A program made the position numbers and the translations under genes. Positions 53,786 through 62,586 of a DNA stretch of 64,000 nucleotides are shown piece after piece. The notes under the pieces were generated by a model, which saw only the letters and a list, made by a program, of their open reading frames with translations, ran no database searches and was not told the DNA's origin. Each line of letters begins with the position of its first letter. Position 1 is the first letter of the stretch. This DNA comes from Enterococcus hulanensis (GTDB lineage Bacteria > Bacillota > Bacilli > Lactobacillales > Enterococcaceae), in the NCBI RefSeq assembly GCF_005405485.1, contig NZ_BJED01000012.1:1-64000 (forward strand). Reading direction: 5' to 3'.

Positions 53786-55192
53786 TTGATTAAGTTGAAA
53801 AAATATACGGCACTAACTTTGTGTGCCCTAACATTAACCGCAACCCCACTAACCGCTTTGGCAGATGAGTACGATCAAAAGATTGCCGATCAAGATAAAA
53901 AAATCTCTGACTTACAGCAAACGGAACAGTCTGCTGAAGATCAAAAGGCTGCTTTGGAAGAACAAGTTGCGGCTGTAGAAAAAGAAGTTAGTGATGTCTT
54001 AAAAGAAAAAACCAATGAAGAAAAGAAAATGAGCGATCTAACCGCTAAAATTGGCGTTCTTCAAGAAAAAATTCAGAAGCGTGAAGAACAACTGCGCAAA
54101 CAAGCACGGGATGTTCAAACAAATCATGATGCAGGTTCTATCGTTGACGTTGTAATCAACTCTAAATCTGTTGGTGAAGCTGTTAAGAAAACAATGGCTG
54201 TCTCTACTATCCTTACGGCTAACAAAAACATCATGGAACAACAAACAAAAGATAAGGCTGAGCTTGAAAAACTTGAAAAAGAAGCGGAACAGCGCTTAGA
54301 AGTAATCAACAAGAAAACAGCTGAATTAAAAGAAAAACAAGATCAATTAGTGCAAACAAAATTGGATCAGCAAGTGAAAATCAACGAGCTCCAAGCAAGT
54401 ATTGCAACTGAAAAAGGTCAAAAAGAAAAATACGAAAAACAGCAAGAAGAAGCTGAGAAGAAACGTCAAGAAGCTTTGAAAGCTTTAGAAGAACAACGTA
54501 AGAAAGAAGAAGAAGCTCGGGCAAAAGCACAAGTTGAGGCAGAAAAACAAGCTAAAAAAGCTGCGGAAGAAGCACAAAAAGCAGCCGAAGAAGCTGAAAA
54601 GCAAGCTGCTGCCGCTGAAACTGCTAAACAAAAACAAGAAGCAGAAATCGCTCAACTTGAAGCGCAACAACAAGAACAGCAAGCTAAACAACAGCAAGAA
54701 CAAGCACAAACTGTTACAGATACTGGTGCTAGTCAGGTTACAACAAACCCTGCTCCAACAACTGAGGAATCAAAACCTGCGACAAACAGCAGCGGTTGGT
54801 CATCACCTTTATCAATCGGTTTGGTGGTAACTAGTCCATTTGGTCCTCGTCAAGATCCGACAGGCGCTTCTGGTACTCAGCATGATGGAATCGATTTTGC
54901 TGGTGCGGCTGGCACTCCGATTTTAGCTTCTAAAGGCGGAAAAGTCGTTGAAGCAGGCTTCCATTGGTCAGCAGGCAACCATGTAGTTATCCAGCATTCA
55001 GATGGCTACTACTCATATTACATGCACATGGTCTCTGCTCCTAGCGTCGGTGTTGGCTCAGATGTCAGCGCTGGTCAAGTCCTAGGCGGTATGGGAACAA
55101 CTGGTAACTCAACTGGTGTTCATTTACACTTTGGTGTATCCACTGCTTTATGGTCAGGTTTCGTTAACCCTGCTCCATTATTAGGAATTTAG
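53786..55192 (+). CDS. Secreted peptidoglycan hydrolase, coiled coil plus M23 domain
   Basis: 468 residues. Signal peptide 1-26 (KKYTALTLCALTLTATPLTA, cut after ALA). Residues 28-250 form a long coiled coil like the N-terminus of SagA/PcsB, with the FxxAG-like hinge NHDAGSIVDVVINSKSVGEA. Residues 250-330 are an Ala/Glu/Gln/Lys-rich helix and a Thr/Pro linker. The M23 (LytM) domain has GTQHDGIDFAG (His, Asp) and VHLHFGV (HxH) zinc ligands intact, so it is probably an active endopeptidase. The start is TTG at 53786 after GTGAGGGA. SagA proteins end in NlpC/P60 instead. Confidence 0.93.
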   Translation: MIKLKKYTALTLCALTLTATPLTALADEYDQKIADQDKKISDLQQTEQSAEDQKAALEEQVAAVEKEVSDVLKEKTNEEKKMSDLTAKIGVLQEKIQKREEQLRKQARDVQTNHDAGSIVDVVINSKSVGEAVKKTMAVSTILTANKNIMEQQTKDKAELEKLEKEAEQRLEVINKKTAELKEKQDQLVQTKLDQQVKINELQASIATEKGQKEKYEKQQEEAEKKRQEALKALEEQRKKEEEARAKAQVEAEKQAKKAAEEAQKAAEEAEKQAAAAETAKQKQEAEIAQLEAQQQEQQAKQQQEQAQTVTDTGASQVTTNPAPTTEESKPATNSSGWSSPLSIGLVVTSPFGPRQDPTGASGTQHDGIDFAGAAGTPILASKGGKVVEAGFHWSAGNHVVIQHSDGYYSYYMHMVSAPSVGVGSDVSAGQVLGGMGTTGNSTGVHLHFGVSTALWSGFVNPAPLLGI

Positions 55193-55202
55193 AAAAGACT
55201 TA

Positions 55203-55258
55203 AAAAGTGTAGAACAATAATCAGAATATATCTGATCATTGTTTTACACTTTTTTTAT
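55203..55258 (+). terminator. Terminator of the M23 hydrolase gene
   Basis: A long stem (AAAGTGTAGAACAATAATCAGA with its near-perfect complement) ends in seven T residues. Confidence 0.92.
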
Positions 55259-55274
55259 AGAAAGGACGGCTTGC

Positions 55275-55985
55275 ATGACAATTGATGACATTATCACGCT
55301 TTTAAAAGAGGCTTCTTCTGAAAAGTTCAAAACAAACATTATTAAATTGGGAATTCCTGCTGAACATACGATTGGCGTCCCCACTTCTGAATTAAGAAAG
55401 CTTGCTAAAAAAATCCCGAAAGAAAAAGATTTCCTGCTGGCTTTATGGCAAACCGGCTATCATGAATGTAAAATACTCACTGTACTGGCGCTCAAGCCTA
55501 AAGACTGTACCGATGAGGATATCAACTATTTGATGGATGGAATCATTTCATGGGATCTTTGCGATTTATTTTGTAAAAATATTTTGATTAAGCAAGCGGA
55601 TTTTGATCGTTTTATTCAACGATGGATTGATTCAGAGAATTTATTTTACAAGCGTGCAGCTTTCACTCTGATCGCCAGCACCTCAACGCATGCTTCCCTC
55701 TCCTCCGAAGAAATAAAAAATTACTTGAGCTTGATTGAGATTCATTCGGACGATGATCGTTTGTTAGTAAAGAAGGCGGCTTCTTGGGCATTGAGAGAAT
55801 TAGGTAAAACCAATGAAGAAGCAAAAGAATTAGCCATTAATACGGCTAAGACAATGCAAAAGCAGGATTCAAAAACCAAACAATGGGTCGCCAAAGATGC
55901 GTTGAAAGAACTGGTTCTTTTAGTTCAAGCGCCTGGACGCTCACGCTTGATTTCTGCCAAATCAAAAATGGGAAAAGAAGTTTAA
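55275..55985 (+). CDS. AlkD-type DNA alkylation repair protein
   Basis: 236 residues of helical HEAT-like repeats. Blocks IGVPTSELRKLAKKI, YHECKILTVLAL, ISWDLCDLFCKNIL (the Trp-Asp region of the base-flipping-free glycosylase), FYKRAAFTLIAS and LLVKKAASWALRELGK match the DNA alkylation repair family. It removes alkylated purines. The start ATG 55275 follows GAAAGGACGG, lying just after the previous terminator. Monocistronic with a bidirectional terminator. Confidence 0.88.
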   Translation: MTIDDIITLLKEASSEKFKTNIIKLGIPAEHTIGVPTSELRKLAKKIPKEKDFLLALWQTGYHECKILTVLALKPKDCTDEDINYLMDGIISWDLCDLFCKNILIKQADFDRFIQRWIDSENLFYKRAAFTLIASTSTHASLSSEEIKNYLSLIEIHSDDDRLLVKKAASWALRELGKTNEEAKELAINTAKTMQKQDSKTKQWVAKDALKELVLLVQAPGRSRLISAKSKMGKEV

Positions 55986-56023
55986 AAAATACCACACCCT
56001 CTATTTCGCGGGTGTGGTATTTT
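55986..56023. terminator. Bidirectional terminator, alkD-type gene and alsD
   Basis: AAAATACCACACCC and GGGTGTGGTATTTT form a 14 bp perfect stem between convergent genes, with T residues following. Confidence 0.92.
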
Positions 56024-56024
56024 T

Positions 56025-56738
56025 CTACTCTGCTTCTTCGATATCCTTTGCGATTTCATCTAATTTTATTTCATTTTCTAAATAATCAGCGTTCTCGGTT
56101 GGGAAATGTTGACGGAATTCTGCCAGCTCCATCAAGTCTGCTTTTCCTTCTGCCAATTCGAAATCTAGAACGTGTCCGCCAAATTTGCGGTCATCGCTGA
56201 TAAAATGCAAATGGAATCCTGCTGCGGCAGCTCCGTGAAATAATCCGGGAGTAAAGAAGCCGACGATTGTACCAGAGATATCATCTGCTTCAAACTCTGG
56301 CTGGTTTCGCGCGATTTCTACAAAACGCGGATAAGGTTTCACTTGTTTTGGAGCTACACGCACATGCATGTGTTTGAAGATTCCTTCTATTTTAACAGCC
56401 GCGAATAAATTGTGACTGATTTTTTCTAAAATCGCTGCTTTGACAAGTTCATCTGAGACATCGGTTAATGAAAATTGTTCATCTGATTCAAAATTTGTTA
56501 CCGCAGCATATGGTGTCAGTTCCTCACCGGTTAAGCGATTGATATCTCCATTTTCATCAGCGTGATAGATGACACCGTCTAAGAAAATCACTTCTCCATT
56601 TGACCCTTCTAATGTGCCTAATCCAAAATCACCATAATTTGATAATGTTCCGATTCTTTCTGTACCGTCCATTAAATCTTGCATCAATCCGCCAAGTGTT
56701 CCATGTTGGTAGATATAACTTCTTGTTTTCACTGTCAT
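56025..56738 (-). CDS. alsD: Alpha-acetolactate decarboxylase
   Basis: 237 residues from ATG 56738, with AGGAGGGA upstream. Motifs: YQHGTLGGLMQDLMDGT, GDFGLGTLEGSNGEVIFLDG, HMHVRVAPKQVKPYP, GTIVGFFTPGLFHGAAAAGFHLHFISDDRKFGGHV, which carries the zinc His residues and catalytic Arg/Glu. It makes acetoin from acetolactate. Downstream partner of alsS in a two-gene operon. Confidence 0.95.
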   Translation of the reverse strand: MTVKTRSYIYQHGTLGGLMQDLMDGTERIGTLSNYGDFGLGTLEGSNGEVIFLDGVIYHADENGDINRLTGEELTPYAAVTNFESDEQFSLTDVSDELVKAAILEKISHNLFAAVKIEGIFKHMHVRVAPKQVKPYPRFVEIARNQPEFEADDISGTIVGFFTPGLFHGAAAAGFHLHFISDDRKFGGHVLDFELAEGKADLMELAEFRQHFPTENADYLENEIKLDEIAKDIEEAE

Positions 56739-56821
56739 CCGTAGTCCCTCCTGTTTCAAATTCATCGTTTCTTTTCTTAGTGAAAAAGATGACTACTTTT
56801 TTCATCTATATACGAATTTTC

Positions 56822-58474
56822 TTAATAAAATTGATCTGGCAAAATGGTCTTTCCTAGTTCCTTATTATCAGAGTAATCAATAGGAATATCGATGATCACA
56901 GGACCATCTGTTGCCAAGCCTTCTTGGATCGCAGCGTCTAGTTCGGATTTTGAGGTTGCTCGTAAACCTTTTGCTCCAAATGCTTCTGCATATTTTACAA
57001 AATCAACTGGTCCAAAGTGAACTCCTGAAGAACGATCGTATTTCATTTCTTCTTGGAATTCCACCATGTTGTAGCTGCCGTCATTCCAAATCAAGTGAAT
57101 GATTTTTTGTTTCAAACGAACAGCCGTTTCCAGCTCTTGTGCTGAAAACAAGAAACCGCCATCTCCGGAAATGGAAAATATTTGAGTATTTGGTCGAACT
57201 AAAGCCGATGAGATCGCCCATGGCAAAGCGACACCCAATGTCTGCATCCCGTTGCTGAATAATAAATGACGTGGTTCGTAGCTGCGGAAGTGACGCGCCA
57301 TCCAAATATAGTGGCTGCCGACATCAACCGTTACGGTCATTTCATCGGTTACATTTTTTTGTAAAGTATCGATCACTTCTAATGGATGGACACGGCCTTC
57401 CACTGTTTCACTCTTTTGATTTCCGTTTGTTAATTTTTCTTGCAGTGTTGATAAATAATGATCAGCGTCTGCCGATAGTTGATACGTATCGATTGAATCG
57501 CTCAATTTTTCGATCGTTTTTGCGATACTGCCGATTAATTCAGCTTCAGGCTGCATGTATTGATCGATTTCCATCGGTACTTCATCTATAACTACAATAC
57601 GCGCATCCTTTTCTGCATTCCAGTTTCGTGCTTCATACTCGATTGGATCATAACCGATCGCCAAAACTAAATCGCTGCGTTTCAACAACATATCTCCTGG
57701 TTGATTACGGAATAATCCTACTCGACCAAAAAAATGATTTTCCAATTCGCGAGAAATGATTCCAGCTCCTTGGAAAGTTTCCACTACTGGCAATCCGGTT
57801 TTTTCAACGAGTTTGCGAATTGCAGCTGTTTCCTTTTTACCAGAAGCGCGCATCCCAACTAAAAGTGTTGGAAGTTTTGCATCATTGATGCGTTTGACTA
57901 AATCGGCAATATCTTCTTCAGATGCCGAACCTAAAATTGGTGCTGACAATGGTTTGATTGCTTCGCCCTTAACCTCGCCATCAGTCACATCTTGCGGAAT
58001 TGATAAAAAACTGGCCCCTTTTTTGGCTGTCTTGGCGATCCGATAAGCATTCGCAATACTTTCTGATAAATTTTCTGGGTCTTGAATTTCTGAACTGTAT
58101 TTTGTGATAGGTGCAAACAGCGCTGCATTATCCATACTTTGATGAGTTAATTTTGAAAGATCCGAACGTTTTACCTGACCCGCCAATGCCAAAACAGGAT
58201 CGCCTTCCGCTGTTGCAGTAACTAAGCCTGTTGCTAAATTGCTTGCACCGGGACCGCTCGTTGCAAGCACAACTCCGGGCTCTCCAGTCAAACGGCCAAT
58301 CGCTTGGGCCATGAACGCCGCATTTTGTTCATGACGAGCCAAGACTAGTTGTGGCCCATGATCTTCCAATGTATCAAATACGCCATCGATCTTAGCACCA
58401 GGAATTCCAAAGATGAAGGGTACGTTATGATTTTCTAAACTATTAACAATGATTTCAGAACCTTTATTACTCAC
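56822..58474 (-). CDS. alsS: Catabolic acetolactate synthase
   Basis: 550 residues from GTG 58474, placed 8 bases after AAGGAG; the longer frame has no better site. Thiamine diphosphate enzyme: catalytic Glu in [24 protein letters not shown], and the TPP/Mg motif [33 protein letters not shown]. The FAD-free catabolic type is suggested by gene pairing with alsD. It condenses two pyruvate to acetolactate, a pH-protective route to acetoin. Transcribed from a predicted promoter with TATATT. Confidence 0.95.
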   Translation of the reverse strand: MSNKGSEIIVNSLENHNVPFIFGIPGAKIDGVFDTLEDHGPQLVLARHEQNAAFMAQAIGRLTGEPGVVLATSGPGASNLATGLVTATAEGDPVLALAGQVKRSDLSKLTHQSMDNAALFAPITKYSSEIQDPENLSESIANAYRIAKTAKKGASFLSIPQDVTDGEVKGEAIKPLSAPILGSASEEDIADLVKRINDAKLPTLLVGMRASGKKETAAIRKLVEKTGLPVVETFQGAGIISRELENHFFGRVGLFRNQPGDMLLKRSDLVLAIGYDPIEYEARNWNAEKDARIVVIDEVPMEIDQYMQPEAELIGSIAKTIEKLSDSIDTYQLSADADHYLSTLQEKLTNGNQKSETVEGRVHPLEVIDTLQKNVTDEMTVTVDVGSHYIWMARHFRSYEPRHLLFSNGMQTLGVALPWAISSALVRPNTQIFSISGDGGFLFSAQELETAVRLKQKIIHLIWNDGSYNMVEFQEEMKYDRSSGVHFGPVDFVKYAEAFGAKGLRATSKSELDAAIQEGLATDGPVIIDIPIDYSDNKELGKTILPDQFY

Positions 58475-58515
58475 TGTATTACATCTCCTTAAAATCTGTA
58501 TCACTTATATTTGTC

Positions 58516-58544
58516 AATATAGCATCAATTCATTTATTTATCAA
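58516..58544 (-). promoter_or_regulatory. Predicted alsS-alsD promoter
   Basis: Read leftwards, TTGATA (58539-58544), 17 bases, TATATT (58516-58521). A near-palindrome TGAAAATCGTTTTTCA (58583-58598) lies about 40 bases upstream and could bind a regulator; it is not a standard catabolite response element because the spacing is two bases too long. Confidence 0.55.
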
Positions 58545-58659
58545 CAATGAAACATCAATATTCTGTGTTTTATCAAAAATTATGAAAATCGTTTTTCATG
58601 GCGACTAGAAAAATCTATTTTCTATGTATAAGCTTCAACACTTTGGAAGCTGAGAGACG

Positions 58660-58692
58660 AAAAAAAGAAGCCTCATTGCTGAGACTTCTAGG
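58660..58692 (-). terminator. Terminator of trmO
   Basis: AGAAGCCTCA and TGAGACTTCT (one mismatch) pair around a short loop (58667-58689). Read leftwards seven T residues follow. Confidence 0.82.
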
Positions 58693-58693
58693 T

Positions 58694-59158
58694 TTATTCT
58701 GGAAAATTAAATTCTGCTCCCCAATCAAAAGTACCCGAACTTTCAAAGCTTTGCGGCCAATGCGCACACCAATCAGGCCCCTTAAAGCTTTCTAGTACAT
58801 CTGAACTCGCTGTATAAGGCTTAATATCCAAGATAGGACTATCATCTTCCGCGTCGAGATATTCAAGATATACTTTGTTTCCTTGAATCTCAATAATTTT
58901 TGCGGCGGATAACGCGATTGGATTGGGTCTAACTGGTCCGCGCGTTGCGAAAGTGCCTAATTCTTCTGGACCATTTGTGTAGGGCTTACTGACGGTCGTT
59001 CCTCGAAGCTCAGGAATATCTAAATGATGGAACCAATACAGCACATAAAGATGACTAAAATCATCCAACCCAATTAATCCATCTTGATATTCAGGCAGAA
59101 GCTCCAAATAAACTCCCGTATCTGTTTGTTTTACTTTACCGATTTCTTTGATTTCCAT
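58694..59158 (-). CDS. TrmO/TsaA family tRNA methyltransferase
   Basis: 154 residues, the small beta-barrel TsaA domain. YQDGLIGLDDFSHLYVLYWFH, ELGTFATRGPVRPNPIALSAAKI and YLDAEDDSPILDIKPY are diagnostic. E. coli TrmO adds the methyl group of m6t6A37 on tRNA from SAM; many short relatives are not tested. Control is unusual: its promoter lies in the end of the upstream merR gene and has the 19-base spacer of MerR-activated promoters. Confidence 0.88.
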   Translation of the reverse strand: MEIKEIGKVKQTDTGVYLELLPEYQDGLIGLDDFSHLYVLYWFHHLDIPELRGTTVSKPYTNGPEELGTFATRGPVRPNPIALSAAKIIEIQGNKVYLEYLDAEDDSPILDIKPYTASSDVLESFKGPDWCAHWPQSFESSGTFDWGAEFNFPE

Positions 59159-59170
59159 AATATCTCCTAT

Positions 59171-59203
59171 CCCGGGATAAATGTTATCCCCATTTTTTTT
59201 GAG
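59171..59203. promoter_or_regulatory. Hairpin in the trmO leader
   Basis: GGGATAA and TTATCCC pair around ATG (59174-59190), followed rightwards by eight T residues. As a rightward terminator it has no gene to serve; in the leftward trmO mRNA it forms a hairpin close to the ribosome site. Role unknown. Confidence 0.45.
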
Positions 59204-59220
59204 TCGCGACCTCTAATTAG

Positions 59221-59251
59221 AAGATAAATCCTCACGCTATGTGAGAGTCAA
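59221..59251 (-). promoter_or_regulatory. MerR-type promoter with 19-base spacer inside the merR 3' end
   Basis: Read leftwards, TTGACT (59246-59251) and TATCTT (59221-59226) are 19 bases apart. The spacer opens with the dyad CTCAC-ATAGC-GTGAG. Over-long 19-20 base spacers holding a dyad are the hallmark of MerR-family targets, where the bound protein twists DNA to align the -35 and -10. The regulator stop codon (59237-59239) lies inside the dyad. Target is trmO. Confidence 0.75.
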
Positions 59252-60052
59252 GGGGATTAATGGAATTTGTAATTCGGTCAAATATTCTTCTGGATTAGCT
59301 GTATGCTCTGGACCTACGTGACAAATTTGACGAGTGGCCTTCACCATTTCAAACTCAGGATGTTCATCCAGCCACTTGGCAAATGCTTGATAGGCTTCCG
59401 GAAGTTGATGACAATTGCCTTCCACGTACATGATCGCAGCATATCCAAGTGTTGGGAGCTGTCTCATTTGCAACGGTTCTTTTGCTTTCTTATTAGAAAT
59501 AATTGCTACCTCGACATCCACGCCTTCTTCTAGATATTCTTCATCGTGAAAAATCGTCAAATTTTGATCCGGAGCAGCTGGAAAAGAAATGCCCTGTTTT
59601 TTTAATTGCTCCATAAATTCTTTCCACAACAGGCCCTCATGATAGAAGCTTTTGATTTTCTTTCGTAAACTGACGACTGAAATAGCTGGAATCTTTTTGA
59701 TCGTCACTTGATACTTTTCTTTATGCTGCATGCGTTGGATCATCTGATGGATCTGCTGCTGACGAAATTGATCACGCTGAATTTCTTTTTCAATTTCACG
59801 ATCCTTTTTTAGTAACGCCGCAGTAAAAATTTTAGGATCTTGCTGGATCAGATTTTTGATTTCCTTTAGCGAAAACTTCAAGTCTCTTAGTAAGACAATT
59901 TGGGCTAAAACTTCTAACTGTCTGACTGAATAATAACGATAGCCAGATTCTTCATCAACTAATTTTGGATGAAGCAGATCAATCTCGTCGTAATGACGCA
60001 AGGTTCGAATCGACACTTGTCCCAGTTGAGAAAATTCACCAATTTTCAGCAA
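59237..60052 (-). CDS. MerR-family regulator with GyrI-like effector domain
   Basis: About 272 residues. N-terminal MerR winged helix LKIGEFSQLGQVSIRTLRHYDEIDLLHP with wing ESGYRYYSVRQLEVL, a helix pair (KKDREIEKEIQRDQFRQQQIHQMIQRM) as coiled-coil linker, then a GyrI-like/bacterial effector-binding domain (about 120-270). The start is best placed at TTG 60052, six bases after GGAGGTG. Such proteins (BmrR, BltR) sense bulky cationic drugs. It probably controls trmO through the promoter embedded in its own 3' end. Confidence 0.88.
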   Translation of the reverse strand: MLKIGEFSQLGQVSIRTLRHYDEIDLLHPKLVDEESGYRYYSVRQLEVLAQIVLLRDLKFSLKEIKNLIQQDPKIFTAALLKKDREIEKEIQRDQFRQQQIHQMIQRMQHKEKYQVTIKKIPAISVVSLRKKIKSFYHEGLLWKEFMEQLKKQGISFPAAPDQNLTIFHDEEYLEEGVDVEVAIISNKKAKEPLQMRQLPTLGYAAIMYVEGNCHQLPEAYQAFAKWLDEHPEFEMVKATRQICHVGPEHTANPEEYLTELQIPLIPLTLT

Positions 60053-60174
60053 TAAAAACACCTCCATTGCTTATTATACCGATACTTTTGATTGTTATCA
60101 GCATTAATTTGTGGGATAATAAATACGAACTCTTGTTCTGGTTGTTGCATTTTATTTAGTAAAGAAGGTGTATT

Positions 60175-61038
60175 ATGCATTACAAAGAATATAAAACAAT
60201 TTTGTCCGCAAAGAATGGATTGAATCTCTTTCGCGGATGTACTCATGGCTGTATCTATTGCGACAGCCGCAGTGAATGTTATCAGATCAATCATAAATTT
60301 GAGGATATCGAGGTAAAGGCCAATGCGTTAGAGATTTTTGAACGAGAATTACAACGCCGACGAAACCCCTGCATGATCGGCACTGGCGCAATGACTGATC
60401 CGTATATCCAATTAGAGCCACGGCTAAAAATCACACGAGGCGCTTTAGAATTGATCGATAAATATGAATTTGGGGTCGCGATTCAAACCAAATCCTCCCG
60501 TATCCTGCGTGATTTGGACTTGCTGAAATCGATCAATCAAAAAACCAAAGCCGTTGTTGAAATGACCTTGACCACATATGACGAAGAGCTATGTAAAATT
60601 TTGGAGCCGCATGTTTCTACTACTAAAGAGCGTTTTGAGACATTGCTGAAATTTAAAGAAGCGGGTGTGCCGACGGTCGTCTGGTTATCCCCTATCCTGC
60701 CCTTCATTAATGATAGTGAAGAGAATTTACGCGGGATTTTGGATTATTGTATTCAAGCAGGCGTGAAAGGAATTCTTTGTTTCGGCTTCGGTGTGACGAT
60801 GCGCGCTGGCAACCGAGAATATTTTTACCAGCAACTAGATAGACACTTTCCTGGTGTGAAGAAAAAATACATCTATTCATTTGGTGAAAATTACGTCTGC
60901 AACAGTCCTAACAACGATCAGCTAATGGAGATTTTTATCGAAACTTGTCAAAAACATGGTATCCTTTGGAAAATGGATGAAGTTTTTGGCTACTTGCATG
61001 AATTTGAGGACAAACGGGAACAATTGTCTTTATTCTAA
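60175..61038 (+). CDS. Radical SAM protein, spore-photoproduct-lyase-like family
   Basis: 287 residues. The iron-sulfur motif is FRGCTHGCIYCDSR (CxxxCxxC). Other blocks: PCMIGTGAMTDPYIQLEP, VAIQTKSSRILRDLDLL, PTVVWLSPILPFIND. This is the SplB-like/Rv2578c branch of radical SAM enzymes; the photoproduct lyase Cys and organism context do not prove DNA repair, so function is open. Divergent from the merR gene, with AAGAAGGTG as ribosome site. Confidence 0.87.
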   Translation: MHYKEYKTILSAKNGLNLFRGCTHGCIYCDSRSECYQINHKFEDIEVKANALEIFERELQRRRNPCMIGTGAMTDPYIQLEPRLKITRGALELIDKYEFGVAIQTKSSRILRDLDLLKSINQKTKAVVEMTLTTYDEELCKILEPHVSTTKERFETLLKFKEAGVPTVVWLSPILPFINDSEENLRGILDYCIQAGVKGILCFGFGVTMRAGNREYFYQQLDRHFPGVKKKYIYSFGENYVCNSPNNDQLMEIFIETCQKHGILWKMDEVFGYLHEFEDKREQLSLF

Positions 61039-61056
61039 AAAAATAGAATAAAACGC

Positions 61057-61087
61057 TTGCTATGAAACTCGTTTCATAAATTATACT
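61057..61087 (+). promoter_or_regulatory. Promoter with LacI-type operator
   Basis: TTGCTA (61057-61062) and TTATAC (61081-61086) with an 18-base spacer that contains the palindrome ATGAAACTCGTTTCAT (61062-61077). Occupation by a LacI-family protein would block the promoter; the regulator encoded two genes on is the likely ligand. Confidence 0.7.
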
Positions 61088-61119
61088 TCTCTTGTAAAGA
61101 AAAAAAGGAGGAATTTTTT

Positions 61120-61392
61120 ATGAATACGTATGTGAAAGTTCAGCACGACGACACACAAGAGCATTTTCAAGTTTCCCTGCATTTTTCTGAAGAACAATTG
61201 AGACTTGTAAGAAGCCGTGGATTTAAACGGCCGATTATTCAAAACCTTAAATTAGCTGAGATCAAACACTTATTTATCAGCGACCTATTAGGCAGTCCGA
61301 TTGTCAGTTTCTTTTATCATGACCGCCGTTATACTTTTTATCAATTCGGTCCTGCGGTCATCGAATATTTAAAAGAACATTTAGCCGCTTAA
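61120..61392 (+). CDS. Small protein of unknown function in a LacI-controlled operon
   Basis: 90 residues, soluble, rich in Phe, Tyr, His and Arg. It starts MNTYVKVQHDDTQEHFQVSL and ends VIEYLKEHLAA. No motif I can name. AAAAGGAGG lies 8 bases from the ATG. The lacI gene follows 23 bases later, so they are cotranscribed. The operator in the promoter suggests the operon is self-repressed. Confidence 0.7.
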   Translation: MNTYVKVQHDDTQEHFQVSLHFSEEQLRLVRSRGFKRPIIQNLKLAEIKHLFISDLLGSPIVSFFYHDRRYTFYQFGPAVIEYLKEHLAA

Positions 61393-61415
61393 TACATTTA
61401 GAAGAGGTGTCCCCC

Positions 61416-62336
61416 ATGGCAAATATCCGCGATATCGCAAAAATCACAGGTTACTCAGTGTCTACCATTTCTCGTGTCATCAATAATCATCCTTATGTCG
61501 ATGATAAAAAACGGGCGAAAGTGTTAGAAGTAATGGCTGAGCTGAACTATGTGCCCAACCGATCTGCACAAAATCTGAGTTATGGCAGAACAAAAAATAT
61601 TGGCGTAATTCTGCCATTTGTTAATCATGATTATTACGATCAGATGCTCAGCGGTATCATGCAGGCGGCCTTTGACCATGGCTATCAAATCAGTTTGCTG
61701 CCGACAAATTATGATCAAAAACTAGAAAAGCGTTACTTAGCAGAATTTTCTAAACGATCCTTTGACGGATTGATCGTCACTACGAAAGCTAACTCGATTC
61801 AAGTTTTCCTTGATTACCTGCAATATGGACCGATCATTTTTTGCGAAGAGATTCCAAATGCAGATGTCAGCTGTGTCTACATCAATTTAAAGAATTCTTT
61901 GAAGGAAGCTTTCTCTTATTTAAAAGAACGAGGCGTTACACATCCTGGGATGACGTTAGGCCGAAGTAAAAATATTAGCCATAACTCTGAGCTCTCGATC
62001 CGCATCGCAAAAGAAATCTATCCTGACTTTGACGAGGCAAATATTTTTTGGGATTGTATCGTAGCAGAGGACGGTATCCAAGCGGCGTGCTTTTTCAAAA
62101 AACAAAAGGTCGACGGCATTTTGACTTTTGGCGATAGTATTGCAGCCACGATTTTACAGCAATACGAGACGAACAAACCGTTGGTCATTGGGAGAGAAAA
62201 TCTGCTGATAAGTGAAGTAATGGGGTTTTCCACCATCGATCATCATCTAGCGGAATGCGGAAAGAAAGCTTTTGAAGCTTTTTATCATCACAAACAGGAA
62301 AAAATCTGCATCCCTCACCATTTCATAAAAAGATAA
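61416..62336 (+). CDS. LacI-family transcriptional regulator
   Basis: 306 residues from ATG 61416, seven bases after GAGGTG; the GTG at 61407 is inside that site. HTH IRDIAKITGYSVSTISRVINN, hinge LNYVPNRSAQNLSYGRTK, sensor domain IGVILPFVNHDYYDQMLSGI. The C-terminal end is a little short. Likely autoregulated through the palindrome at 61062. Effector unknown; no sugar genes are adjacent. Confidence 0.92.
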   Translation: MANIRDIAKITGYSVSTISRVINNHPYVDDKKRAKVLEVMAELNYVPNRSAQNLSYGRTKNIGVILPFVNHDYYDQMLSGIMQAAFDHGYQISLLPTNYDQKLEKRYLAEFSKRSFDGLIVTTKANSIQVFLDYLQYGPIIFCEEIPNADVSCVYINLKNSLKEAFSYLKERGVTHPGMTLGRSKNISHNSELSIRIAKEIYPDFDEANIFWDCIVAEDGIQAACFFKKQKVDGILTFGDSIAATILQQYETNKPLVIGRENLLISEVMGFSTIDHHLAECGKKAFEAFYHHKQEKICIPHHFIKR

Positions 62337-62340
62337 GTAC

Positions 62341-62381
62341 AAAAGGCAGCTGGAAAATGGAATTCCAGCTGCCTTTTTTGT
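62341..62381 (+). terminator. Terminator of the lacI-type operon
   Basis: AAAAGGCAGCTGGAA and TTCCAGCTGCCTTTT form a 15 bp stem followed by T residues. Confidence 0.92.
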
Positions 62382-62586
62382 GGCTTTACAAGTAAAGCTT
62401 TTCCCAATATTTTTATAGTTTTCCAAATTTCCGAATGGAAAGCATACTTTACATAGCTGGAAAAGGAACTTATAATTAAAGTACGGAAAGGAAACTTTCC
62501 ATAGCAGAACTATTTTACTAAAGAGTCAATGGTAACTTCGATCACTTGATGTCCAAAATTGGCTGCTATCTTATAAGGAGGAAAAA

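Noticed and set aside
54485-54830. Lys/Asn-rich frames on both strands inside the M23 hydrolase gene
   Set aside because: They are shadows of the Ala/Glu/Gln/Lys-rich repeat region of the real gene, without ribosome sites.
58583-58598. Catabolite response element upstream of alsS
   Set aside because: The palindrome TGAAAATCGTTTTTCA is 16 bases, two longer than the CcpA consensus, so only a general regulatory note was kept.
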